64,000 nucleotides of DNA from the NCBI GenBank assembly GCA_016584495.1, contig WAID01000004.1, forward strand, positions 992,001-1,056,000. Direction: 5' to 3'. The DNA comes from Celoporthe dispersa. Taxonomy: Eukaryota > Ascomycota > Sordariomycetes > Diaporthales > Cryphonectriaceae. Of the stretch, positions 23,359 to 33,837 are shown in pieces. The notes under the pieces were generated by a model. It had not been told where the DNA came from. It did not search any database and worked only from the letters and a program-made list of their open reading frames with translations. How positions within the stretch are numbered: the stretch's first letter is position 1; each line of letters begins with the position of its first letter. The translations under genes and the position numbers were made by a program.

Positions 23359-23400
<42 letters not shown>
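22752..23400 (-). rRNA. 28S rRNA fragment split by an LTR
   Basis: The plus strand is the antisense of the 3'-terminal part of fungal 28S rRNA. About 22752-22971 contains the highly conserved stretch around GATTCTGACTTAGAGGCGTT and CAATTATCTGAATCAGCGGT, and then TCATCAGTAGGGTAAAACTA. The match resumes at 23360-23400 with CTAACCTGTCTCACGACGGT and ends abruptly after TCACGTTCCC. The two halves are contiguous in normal 28S, so 22972-23359 is an insertion. Outside these limits the rRNA match stops, so this is a ~260-bp isolated fragment, not a functional gene. Confidence 0.9.
22972..23359. mobile_element. solo LTR inserted in 28S fragment
   Basis: 388 bp beginning TGTCAGA and ending TCTGACA: TG...CA ends with a 7-bp terminal inverted repeat. 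It is flanked by a perfect 5-bp direct repeat CTAAC (22967-22971 and 23360-23364), the target-site duplication expected for LTR retrotransposon integrase. A TATA-like TATATAAAT at 23238-23246 and pyrimidine-rich sequence behind it fit an LTR promoter read on the plus strand. No internal retrotransposon sequence lies next to it, so it is a solo LTR left by LTR-LTR recombination, or a very short non-autonomous element. Confidence 0.88.
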
Positions 23401-26400
23401 GATAGTATGGTATATCCTCTTTTCCTTCCCTTCTCTTCTTCTTGGTAATAGAAGAAAAGAAGATAGCGGCTTAGAAGGAATTAAATGCGTGAGAGAGAGG
23501 AGTGAAGGGGGTAGAATGAATAGCGGATGACGAAGGAGAGGGAGAGAGAAAAGAGAGTAGCAGTGGAGGACGGGGTGAGAGAGAGGGAAGATATTTGCAG
23601 CTGCAGCATGCAGAGTGGGCAAAAGGTGTAGGTGTAGGAGGTGGGACGTCGACGGGGAAAGGGATTGGACAGGAGGTCCAATCTTGCACCTCTGGCTGCT
23701 GGGCTGCTGGGTCTGCCCAGACGGTGCGGCGTCCTGCCTCGCAGGCGGTCCATCTACCACAGTACAGCGGGGACTATGGCTACCACTATGGGTACGTAGT
23801 AGTAGACAGGGGGGGTTCAGGCTCAGGAGCGGGTTGAGGTGCCAGGGACCAGGGAACAGGGTGTGTGGTCCTGGGCTTGCAGGTGAGGTCGGACCGGATG
23901 CGATACCTCCAAACGCGAAAAAGCAGCGTCGTGCACGAACAGGGCGTGCAGGCCACTACTGCTACATAGCACAGTACTACTGTAGTATATATATACGAGA
24001 AGCAAGCCCGGCCAAGCAGAAGACAGGATAGTACAGTAACTACCCCTGCAGATTGAGGCAACCCCAGTCTCTCCTTCTCTCCTCTATTGCTACCACAATT
24101 GGCCTTTGTCAATAAAAGATTCCTTTGCTCACCTAGACATATTCCGAGTTTACCAGCCTTAAGGCTGCTTAACATTACTAGGACCATTATCTAGTCCGAG
24201 AAGGATGCACATTAATTCCACACATATCATAATGCCCCATATTTCTTCTACATATCATTTACATATGCGATTACATGAAGATGCCGACCCAATTGTGGTT
24301 GCTGGTCACGTCCGAGGCACAGTTTTCAACCGCATAGAATATTTTGGGCAATTCGTTGGATTGGTCGACTCGGAAGCTAAGCCCATCGTAGCCCTCGCTC
24401 TCGGCCTTCTTGCGATTATTGCAACAAATTTTGCAGCAGACCTAAATATGGGCTTAGTAAATAGCGCATATTGTGCTTGGATAGCAATAGCAGGTGCATC
24501 TCATATGACTGCAGTCTTTAATAGCTCAGAAGTAAGGCTCCTCGCGATTATTTCTGGTCCGGTAATTGTCGTAGCTCCTATAGCCGCCATAGTCGCTATT
24601 AGCTGAATACTTCAACTCGTTGTCGCAGCTAGCATAGACAATAAGTAGCTCTGCATTTGTATCTTTATCGGGACCAGTATAGCGAGTAAAACCTAGCCTA
24701 GCGGGTAAGAGAACTGCGAACTCGAGCTCCGGGTCAATTTGATAGTCAACGAGGTCATTAGAGTAGCCATCGAAGTAGCCGACCTGTAGCTCGAGATCAT
24801 CGTCCCTATCAGCCTTATCCGAAATAGTAGTGAAGTTGATGACGGATAGCTAGGGCTGGCCTAGAAGGCTGCTGTCACTTCGGGCAAGCGAGGATATGCG
24901 ACCAAGCCGAGATGAATGCCTCCGAGGATTTCGAGATCGATCTTGCTGCAATCGACTGTAGCGACTGTTCTGCATCCCACGGGTCTGAACAGGCACGACG
25001 TCTGCATAGAATAGAACAGAGCTGTCTGGTTCCTCCGTGAGGTCTATCACATCAAAGGATGCAGTGGGCTGTTCAGCATTATTATAATAGTAGCTAGCTT
25101 GTCTAGGCTACTTGATGTATCTCTACCTTCCTATCTGCTTGCTGTATCTGCTGGCACTGCGCGGATGGTGATAGGGCTCAGCAATTCAGGACCATCTCGA
25201 CGAATTCGTCGTCTCTAATCGTATCCGTGCCCTATTCTAAGTCAAAAGTCAAGTTTTTGGCACCAATTAGCCTCGTTGCAGCTCTATTTCTATCTCAGTG
25301 CGCCATGATGATTCATATATTAGAACGAGGCAATTTGCGATGCTCCTTTCCCTGCTGTGGCGGTATATTCAGCAAGCCAGATCCGGATACCCACCCCTTG
25401 GCGACCGCTATGCTATTCCTTAGCAATCATGAAGACCTAGATATGCCTTAATCACAGTGATAACTCATTGTAAAGTAATTTTATTTACTTACTCTCATCT
25501 AGAAACGGCGATAGTTCAAATTCAAAACTCTGCATAGATGGTTCTATTATATTAGGAGTAAGATCAATATTATGCTCAAACAAAGATGACATTGTGTACT
25601 AACAGTAGGGCTGCTCTTTGTTTTCTGGTAGTGACTGTTGATCTTTCTTGATGAAAAGTGCACTGCCTCTTTGTAGTCAATAGGAATGTGGTCCGCGCTT
25701 GCTTGTTCCTATTGGTTTTTCAACTAATATGTTGAGGCTCTTTATTTTTTGAAATATTTCTTATATGAGAAAGTGGTCTGCAGTGATTACTATATATGCA
25801 CCTAGAAGACATTTTGGGTTAAATTAAATTACTAATAATATTTGAAAGCAAGATCAGCATAATTAGTATTTGCAGAATATCAGTGACATTATAATCAGTC
25901 GTGTTGAAGCGTATTATAACGGAAATATAGAAAGTCCTGCAAATATAGAGACTTTGAAAAGATTCAGATTCAATCAGCTAGCTTATTATAATCTATCCAG
26001 CATGCAAGTTACGATGAAAACAAGGATAAGCACATAAGCTACCTGGAACGAAGCCCCAAGAGCCGAGAGTCTAACACCCTAATGCAGAACAGGAAAAGAC
26101 GAGATTATATAACTTAGTATTAAAATTAAAAGGATGGATATATTGGTTATATAATAAAAACTTGAGAAAGTCTGAGCAGGTGGAAGCGACAGTACTGAAA
26201 AAGCTAAAGCAACCGAAATATCAACAGCGCTAAAGAAATTTGATAGCAAAGCTGGAATATTACAAAAGCGCCGATACAAGTCTCTGATAAGAAGGAACAG
26301 CTTGTCAAAGCTGAGTATAGAAACTTCGTCACTTTGCTCATGTGACATTACTAGACAGAACACGCTTGTTGTAGCTATAGATAATGCTACAAAAATATTG

Positions 26401-26802
26401 AACTATTTCAGATATTTCGAATCTAAGCCAAATTTGAACCCAATTTCCATTTGACCAGTTCTCGGCCTTTCAATCATAATCTAGTGATCAAAGTATGATT
26501 GACTTTGGTCAAGTATAAACGTAGCGTCACTCCTCGCCGGATCGTCTGCAAGAAAGCTGTGGTAGATCTACTCAAGTAGTACAGCTTCGTCTTAAAAGCG
26601 CATCAGTGCAATTAGAGAAAGTCATAATTCGTTGCAAAAGGGCTTGCTGATACAGCTGGCAGCAGCTGGGAAAACCATTGCAATTATTGTAGTCATCTGA
26701 ATACAGTCTGGGAGAGCACATGTTAGTCGTTGCAGAAGAATAATGTGCTAGCAGACAAAGCTTTATAATATCCAATATTTTGCTTGCTGAACATGCATTG
26801 TA
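23401..26802. other. AT-rich accessory DNA, right part
   Basis: No intact gene. A GA/TC-rich stretch lies at 23400-23600. At 23970-24180 there is an LTR-like end: TATA run, AATAAA at 24112-24117, a terminal ...CTTAACA. The interval 24205-25070 has degenerate open frames on both strands with no recognised family. At 25227-25451 a 74-codon frame includes a weak zinc-finger-like LRCSFPCCGG. From about 25450 to 26800 the DNA is very AT-rich with scattered stops in all frames, as in RIP-affected repeats. Confidence 0.5.
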
Positions 26803-26876
26803 TCCTCCGTGGCCTAATTGGCTAAGGCGTTCGACTGTTAATCGAGAGATTCCTGGTTCGATCCCAGGCGGGGGGA
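26803..26876 (+). tRNA. tRNA-Asn (GTT), copy 2
   Basis: Same sequence as copy 1 except for one extra G near the 3' end, so the acceptor becomes TCCTCCG with CGGGGGG and discriminator A, giving a terminal T-G wobble. Anticodon GTT, D arm, anticodon arm and T arm are identical, and the TAT directly upstream is also shared. It marks the right edge of the AT-rich block and lies in the same orientation as copy 1. Confidence 0.93.
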
Positions 26877-28663
26877 GTTTTCCAGTTTCAAGTCATAGTT
26901 TTGTTAATTTGTCACAACTCTTTTTTTTTTCTTCCAAAAAGATTACTATATTCATTAAATTCTATGAATATTGCGGCTTGAAAATATAGTACGCATTTCG
27001 GGTGGCAGCACTCTTTAACAGTGTATATATAGTTGGGTCATATCGAATCCATGTTGGCCCTAGTAAAAGTAAACATCGCAGTAATGACATCTCTTGAAAT
27101 TGGACTGTGGACAGCTTGTACAACTCTTAGAGACCTCAGAAAGCATGCAAAAGGGAGAGTAGAATGGTGAAGCACTACTGAGGCCAAAGAGCTCACAGCC
27201 ATAACTCAGGGAGAAAAAAAAGAAGAAGAAAAAAACACTAGCTTGCCTAGCTGGGTGGGCACGAGATAACGTTTCGGTCTCGAGTCCTCTCTCTGTGTGT
27301 GGTATGGTGGCGGGTCGTCCGTACAGACATGCATAGATATCGGGGCAACTTGAAAACGTTTTTGACCCATCGGAAAAGCCCTCAAAAGAGCCAAGTGAAG
27401 CGAAACGTCATAAGGCGCAGCTTGTGTTACTTTTTCTCCCACTCTCGGACTGGGGCCTATCGCTTGTCAACATAGCTGAGCCGGCCTCTGCTGAATAGGA
27501 CAGACGAGCCATGGTGACTAGAGCAAAGTGCACAACAGCAGTTTGCATTGAGAATTTTTTCTTTCTTTCTCTCCCCGCCTCTCAGGCACGAGATCCCTTC
27601 CTTCCTCCCTGGCACTGAGGCCCCTGCGACTGAAACCTCGGGATGCTGTGCACCGCCCTAGCTGGTCAGGCGCCGCAGGCCTCCTGTGCACGACAGGGGA
27701 GGGGGGGATTTACCAACCAAGACTGATCTCTGTCGGAGAAGATGCAAGATGATGACAAGAGAGAAATAGGTGATCTATGCTAGGCTGGCTGGATGGGCAT
27801 GGAGGAGGGAAGATCACAGCTGGGTCCCTGCAGAGGAGGCGAACAGGCGGAAAGACAAGGTGCGGCCTCCGGGACGGGGAGCTCCCGACCGAGACGGCGA
27901 TCTGCGAGAGCCGGTTTTCTACATGTATTGTGTCTGGATGTTTAAGTATCGGGCGAGAGGGAGAAAAGAAAGGGACAAAAAGAAGAGGCATCCTGACCAT
28001 GGGGTTCAAGGTTGAAGAAAGTGGCAAAAAGCAAAATCTGGGAAACTTGGGTAACTGGGTTGCCATTCTTGCCTGCAGTGACGACAATATGATGATTGTT
28101 AGTGGTTTGGGTGTGGCAGGGGTAGGGACGCTAACAAGTAGACAGCGCAGCAGGGGTTGCTTGGCTCCAACCCTATTGGGGGGGGCTCGTGTGCCCGCCG
28201 CCCCGAGGGGGTTGCCTCGATGACATGTCCCTTGTCGCATGCCCTGCGCACACACCGCGCAAAAAAAAAAGGGGAGATGATGGTGGGGGTTTTTATTCCT
28301 GAGTAGAGCTGCTGCTTGCAGGATAGCCCGGTGTACAGTACATGAGGTGTCAGGAGAGGGGAGGGAGGCTGGGAGGGCATCCAGGTCTCCGCAGTGCTCT
28401 CCGCTGCTGTGCATGCCCAAGTGGGTTTCCTGGAGATCCGATGCCCTTAATTTTTTCTTTCTTTTTCTTCTTCTCTCCCTGTCCTTTACTGACCACCTTC
28501 TAGAATCCTAGGGAACGCCCATCAGCCAGCCATGTTCTAAATTCATGTATAAACTGCGGCAACGTGGTGGTGGTGTAGTGGTTAGACTGCAGCTCGCTCC
28601 GCCAGGATAGGAATTCCACACCCCGATCCTTGACGAAAACCATCGGGAGGTTGTTTGGAGGGG

Positions 28664-28701
<38 letters not shown>

Positions 28702-30374
28702 CGATGAACGCTGATCTGCCCAAGGCTAGTGTGGCAGTCAGTGTGTGTGTGTCGGAACTGGGTGGTCTTGGGGGTGTCACTACTTTGCTGCTGCACATAG
28801 GAGTGGTACTGGTATGATGTACTGCTGCCGCTGCGGTACAGGCTAAAAAAAGAATAGCACCTCGACTTCGACGTGTCAACCCACCACCCGTCGTCTCCGC
28901 CACCAGCACGACCACCAGTCGTCTTCGTTCCCGCCGCACCGCCGCCTGTGGAGCCCTGCAAGCTGCAGCAGCCGTTGGGGCTGTAAGACATGTACCCTGG
29001 ACGTGCAGCCCGATATCCAATCCTTTTTACCTTTTTTTTTTCCCTTTCTTTCTTTCTCTTTCTGTGTGTGTGTGTGTGTCTTTTGCCATGTCGACAGGAT
29101 GAGATTCGCTGTTGTTGTAACTTGTGGTCGAGCAGTAGTAGTGATGAACGCTGCCTTTGAGGGTTGAGTTGGGTTGCGTTGAGTTGCACATGTCGGGCAC
29201 ACCGTACCCAGTGGTTGTGGATACTCTCTGTCAACCCGCTGGTCAGATGTCTAAACAACACAATCGATCCTTTTTCACTTTTACTGCTGTGTTGCGCCCT
29301 GCCATCGACTCATCGACTCAGACAACGTTGGCCTCACTAGAACACCACGAGTATATGTACTGGTAGTAAAGATGGACCAAGACAACAAGCCATAACCAGA
29401 ATGCAGTTACTCTTTCCAAAAGAGAAAAAAAAAAAAAAGACATAAGCCAGTCCTGTCCAAGGACTGGATTACTCGCTGGACAGGACTGGATGACTCGAGT
29501 ATCTACAGGAATGGCTACTTTTGGTACCTTCAACCCTGTGGTGCCCTGATGTGCTTCTTTTCTCTCTCTCTCCCTCTCTCTTTATATATTTTCCCTTTCT
29601 GTTCTTCTTTCTAGTTCTCCTCTGCCTTCGTCTCCCTTTCTTACCCTTCCCCCACATACATACTTACACACTACGCAGTACATGGCAAGTGCAATTGTGG
29701 TGTGTGGGCTGTAGGCGGCCATGCAATGCTACCCTACCAGCCTAGCGCATCGTCACTGGTGATCGGGAGACCCTTAATCCTTGCCCTATGCGCTGCACCC
29801 TTGTTCCACGCCTCTTGCCCAAGTACACTAAGTACTCTTTCCCTCTCTTTTTCTCACCACCCCATCAATCAATTCTTATTAGACATGCTCACTGCCTCTC
29901 ATCTCGCCCCCCCTTCCCCCCTCCTCCTCATCCTCCTCTGCCAACATCTTTATTGGAAACATTTCTCTCTTGTTCTGCCTATTTTCCTCCTTGCTCTTTC
30001 AAGTTCCTTTTTCTCCTTGATCTCCTTTTTTTTTGGTCCCTCTCCTATCATATCTCGACGACCTCCAGTTCACACACTCGCTCCTGGAACCAACAACAAC
30101 ATCGTCGCCTGGCTGAGCTGACAACACTCTCGCTTACGCAGCCCACCACCACATACAGTATTTCGTTATTTCCATATTCGGGCGTGTAAGGCTGCACACA
30201 TACCGTACACACGTACATACATTCGACCGACTACAGACAAACACACAACAGACAGTCAAACAACAGGCCTTGTGTACATCCTACTACCGCTACTACTACT
30301 ATCACCACCACCACCATCCTCCTCCTCCACCACCCATGCCCCGGTGACGAAGGGGGCAAAACGGGCTCGCAGAC
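26877..30374. other. long intergenic region, no supported gene
   Basis: 3.5 kb without a convincing gene. A minus-strand frame of 253 codons (29261-28500) consists largely of microsatellite translation. Features seen: a (TG)n tract at 28665-28700, a second (TG)n at 29062-29078, CT-rich tracts at 29563-29582 and a T/C-rich 5' flank (29800-30060) before the surface-protein start. A box-A-like TGGTGTAGTGG occurs at 28568-28580 without a matching box B. Confidence 0.5.
28665..28700. repeat. (TG)n microsatellite
   Basis: About seventeen uninterrupted TG units in intergenic DNA. Confidence 0.9.
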
Positions 30375-31975
30375 ATGCTCCCTCGAGCCATGTTCCTCCG
30401 CCTCCCCAGACCAGCCGCCCTCCTCCTCCTCAGCAGCGTCCTGTCCCTCACCTCAGCCCATGTCGCCCGCCAGACGCCCACCAACGTGCCCCACAGGCCG
30501 CTGAACGTGGTCGCCTATCCACCGCCCTCGGCGCCTACATCCCCACCGCCCGACACACAGGCGCTTCGCGAGCTGCTGCTGCTGAGGAGGCAGAATACCA
30601 ACACCATCTGTGGCTACATAGACGGGGACCCGTCGCTGCCCGCGACATGCTCTGCTGGGTCGCACTGCGTCGTGGACACGGACCACGGCGTCATCGGCTG
30701 CTGCCCCAACGGCCAGCCCACCTGCACGGCGGGCGTCTACACGGGCTGCGTGGATACCAACAGCGGGCCCCAGACCGAGGTCAACCCGTACATCTACACC
30801 TGCACCGGCGCCAGCGTCTGCTACAAGAATGTCTTTGAGGGCGGCTACTCGCAGTTCGGCTGCGGCACCGCGAGCAGCCTCGCCGCCACCGTCTCAGAGG
30901 GCGCCACCGGCGTCGCCACCAAGGTCTCGCTCACCAGCGAGCACGTCTCGTTCACGCAGGCGGACCCCACCTCGCTTGATATTCCCTCGGTGATCGGCAC
31001 GAGCTCAGCATCTCCTACGGAATCCTCTTCCTCCTCCTCCTCCTCCTCCTCCCGCGACCCCCACTCTTCCTCAACGGCGCCGTCCTCCTCGTCGGGCTCT
31101 TCATCCACCGGCTCAAGGACCACACTCACCATCCCCGTCCCTACGACAGACCTGAGCTCCACGGCGGCGACAGCCTCGTCGCCAGGGAGCTCATCACCAG
31201 CCTCCTCCACAACACCCTCGCCCTCGTCGGCGTCGGGGTCCACGCCCACCGCCGCGCCAGCAACCAGCGGCGGGGAGACGAGCAGCTCCAGCGGCGTCAA
31301 CCGCACCGGCGCCATTGTGGGCGGCAGCATCGGCGCCGTGGCCGCAGTCGCCGGGCTCGCCGCTGTCGCCGCCTACTTCCTGCGTCGGCGGGTAGGCAAC
31401 ACCCGCCAGGGACCCGGCCCCCGCCCAGGCGACACGCAGTACATCAGCCCCATGTCTGGCGGCGGTGGGGTGGCGCCTTCACACCACTGGGACGGCAGGG
31501 CCCGGACGACAGGGGCGGTCCTGTGGCCGGGAGGACGATTAGGGCCGTCCCAGGGTCGACGAGGAACACGGTGTGGCAGTATGGCAGCGACGGGGCCCAC
31601 CTGGACGACGCTCAGTTCCTCGAGCACGACCAGGCTGCCTGGGGCGCGGGCGCGGCCGGCGTCGGCGCTGCTGCTGGGGCCGGTGCTGGAGCGTTTAGGG
31701 GCGCCTACGCGAGCCCGCACGACAGCCCAGGCGAGGACCAGATCCCGCTGTGGCAGCAGTTTCCCGAGATCGACGACTTCTCTCGCAACTTCAACGACGC
31801 CCTGAGCCGCATCGGCGAGGAGGACGAGGAGGACCTCGAGGGCGGTGTCAACAATAACGGCATGAGCGGCGGCGGCGGCGGCGGCGGTCGTGAGGGCAGC
31901 ACCGGTGACGTGGCTGAGGCGATGCCCCTCTGGCTGCAGTCTAGACGCCAGTCGAGGAACCTTATGTGGACATGA
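30375..31975 (+). CDS. signal-anchored Cys- and Ser/Thr-rich surface protein
   Basis: With one lost base near 31510 the product is 533 residues without introns. A signal peptide spans about residues 1-28 (PRPAALLLLSSVLSLTSAHV). An extracellular region with paired cysteines follows, as in ICGYIDGDPSLPATCSAGSH and GCCPNGQPTCTAGVYTGCVD. A Ser/Thr-rich stalk of about 120 residues comes next, including nine or more consecutive Ser. Then a single membrane helix at about 312-336 (GAIVGGSIGAVAAVAGLAAV) with a basic stop RRRVG. The cytosolic tail is Gly-rich and acidic, with SRIGEEDEEDLEGG near the end. This architecture is that of fungal wall-stress-type or other single-span surface sensors, but I see no WSC or CFEM domain, so no ligand is proposed. 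The ATG at 30375 is preferred because it leads directly into the signal peptide. Confidence 0.8.
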
Positions 31976-33837
31976 AAGAACGACCTGTGGGAGGGAAAGG
32001 AAAGGGAAAGGAAAGAAGGGAGAAAAAAAAACTTCAGGGAAAATGAAGACGAAAACACGGGCGGGTCACTGTTAGCGTTGGTATATCTGGTTGAAGCGAG
32101 GGCGCACTACGTTTGTTTTTTGGGAACCTTTTTCAAACAACTCGCCCTGCCCGTCATGGCATCATCTATTCCATGGGAATTGGAATCATATAGACTGGAT
32201 ATAGATACCATACTATGTTAATCTTGACGACGAATAAGGCTTCGACGCTCCATCTCAACAAGGCTTCCTGTTCTTCCCGCTGGCAATCTTGAGTCGGGCC
32301 AGGCGTTACTCTTCCCGTCTTTACTACTGTATGTACCCAGCGTATGTCTCGCAGAGTCTTGACTAGCCAGCACATCCTCTTCCTCGTAGGGGAACGAGTG
32401 GTTATTACAGCAGCGTTCCCGAAACATCAAAGGAGAAAAGCTGACGCTCCTGTGCAATCCTAACGGCCGCCAACGTGGCGCCATGTGAGGACCACACAAG
32501 TAAGGCTGACCTGCAGCACCTAACACCACGTTAGTGTTCAATCCCAAGAGCAAAGGCCGCCGCAAAGCGAGCGCGGGGCCTGGCGGGTGGGCCTGCTGAG
32601 GGAGAGCGGGAGGGTTCCGAAGAGACGAGGATTGCAGGAGACCTGATGACATGGTCTGAATCGGAAGGGTCTTGATAGGTCCTAGATAGATAAAGCTGAT
32701 CATTGCCTTTTATCTTTTTTGGCTTATCTTGTCGGAGATCGCCTGGAGAGTGGGAGAAAGCAGGTAGGGCTGTCGAAAGGCGGTGGGTGTGGCTATGTGG
32801 CAGTCCATGAATGCTTCTGCCTGCAACAACCGGGCCACCTCCCTCTCTCTCTCTCTCTCTCTTGATAATTGCCTCATAGTTTCATATGCCTCACAAGTAT
32901 ACAGCAAGCACTCTGACCCTTCGTTCCGTAAACCTCTTATCTCTCCCAACCCAGCCGAGGCATGTCCACTTTTTTCCGCCTTCTTTTCTTTCCACACCAA
33001 CTGCCCAGGGGGCCAAGCGGGCTGTGCCAGAAAGGAAGCGAGAGGACCGCTCACGTTTCTCCCTGGGAAGAGGGAACGGACCCGCGGTCTGCAGCCTTGT
33101 GAGGCTGTGAGGGCAGAGCTCAGCTGGCGAGGGCCCAGCAGGGCTATCCCGCTTCAGGCAGGAATCTTATCCTTACTCGGACCACAGCGCCGAGGATGGT
33201 GTCCTCATGGTAGGAAAAGCAACTGCGCGGCAGGCCAGTAATGACCCCCCTTGATCTTTCTTGTGTCCCCGGCCCTCTTCTCTCTCTCTCTCTCTCTCTC
33301 TAACCGGTGATTGAGCCTCTTGGCGAGCGGGCGCCTAGCACACGCACCCTCCTTCTTTGGGTGATCCATTAGTCTGACAGGCATGTGTGGCTTTTTTCTC
33401 TCCCTCTCCCTCTCCCCCGTTTGTGTCAGTTGATGCACCTCGGATCAGCTCTATTCACTGCAAGGGCCCAGGCTGGACCGACAGATACGTCAGGGCGCAG
33501 GAGGATTCTGGGTGCGCGCGAGAGTCTGCGGGTGCGAGACGTTGCAGCAAACTGTGGCGGCTCACTTTACTTTTGAGATATAATGTGCATGTGTAACCTG
33601 CGTATGCATTTCTTACTCTCTCTCCCTCCCTCCCTCTCTCTCTCTCTCTTTTCTTGAAATATCCCATGTGTACCGTTATCACTAGCGACAATTTTATTTT
33701 ATTTACATACAATCTGAACCCTATTCGCGTTACGATGATACCATGCATTATATTTAATTACTAAAGAGATAGTATTATACCTGGCTACTATGTTACGTAG
33801 TAGCCATTTCCTAAAGTGGGCCATACACTAGGTTATT
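31976..33837. other. intergenic region with (CT)n tracts
   Basis: No supported gene. A minus-strand frame of 161 codons (32703-32218) has no domain. (CT)n tracts lie at 32841-32860, 33280-33301 and 33617-33649. An inverted repeat GGCTACTA-7 nt-TAGTAGCC lies at 33783-33805, 33 bp before the next ATG. Confidence 0.5.
33783..33805. promoter_or_regulatory. inverted repeat in leader of membrane-protein gene
   Basis: Perfect 8-bp arms GGCTACTA and TAGTAGCC around a 7-nt loop. The repeat is 33 bp upstream of the ATG at 33838, so it could be a hairpin in the 5' UTR or a dimeric protein site. Function unknown. Confidence 0.5.

Noticed and set aside
24205..24606. 133-codon hydrophobic plus frame
   Set aside because: Hydrophobic only because of base composition; the opposite strand is equally open in pieces, and no transporter motif is present.
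24850..25050. minus frame with IDLTEEPDSS motif
   Set aside because: Short, stop-interrupted and without a partner exon; too little to name a gene.
28568..28625. tRNA-like box A (TGGTGTAGTGG) suggesting a SINE or tRNA
   Set aside because: No box B and no foldable T arm downstream, so neither a tRNA nor a SINE can be supported.
28500..29261. 253-codon minus frame
   Set aside because: Much of it is His-Thr repeats translated from (TG)n microsatellites.
32218..32703. 161-codon minus frame
   Set aside because: No domain, no conserved motif, no clear promoter; could be real but cannot be supported.
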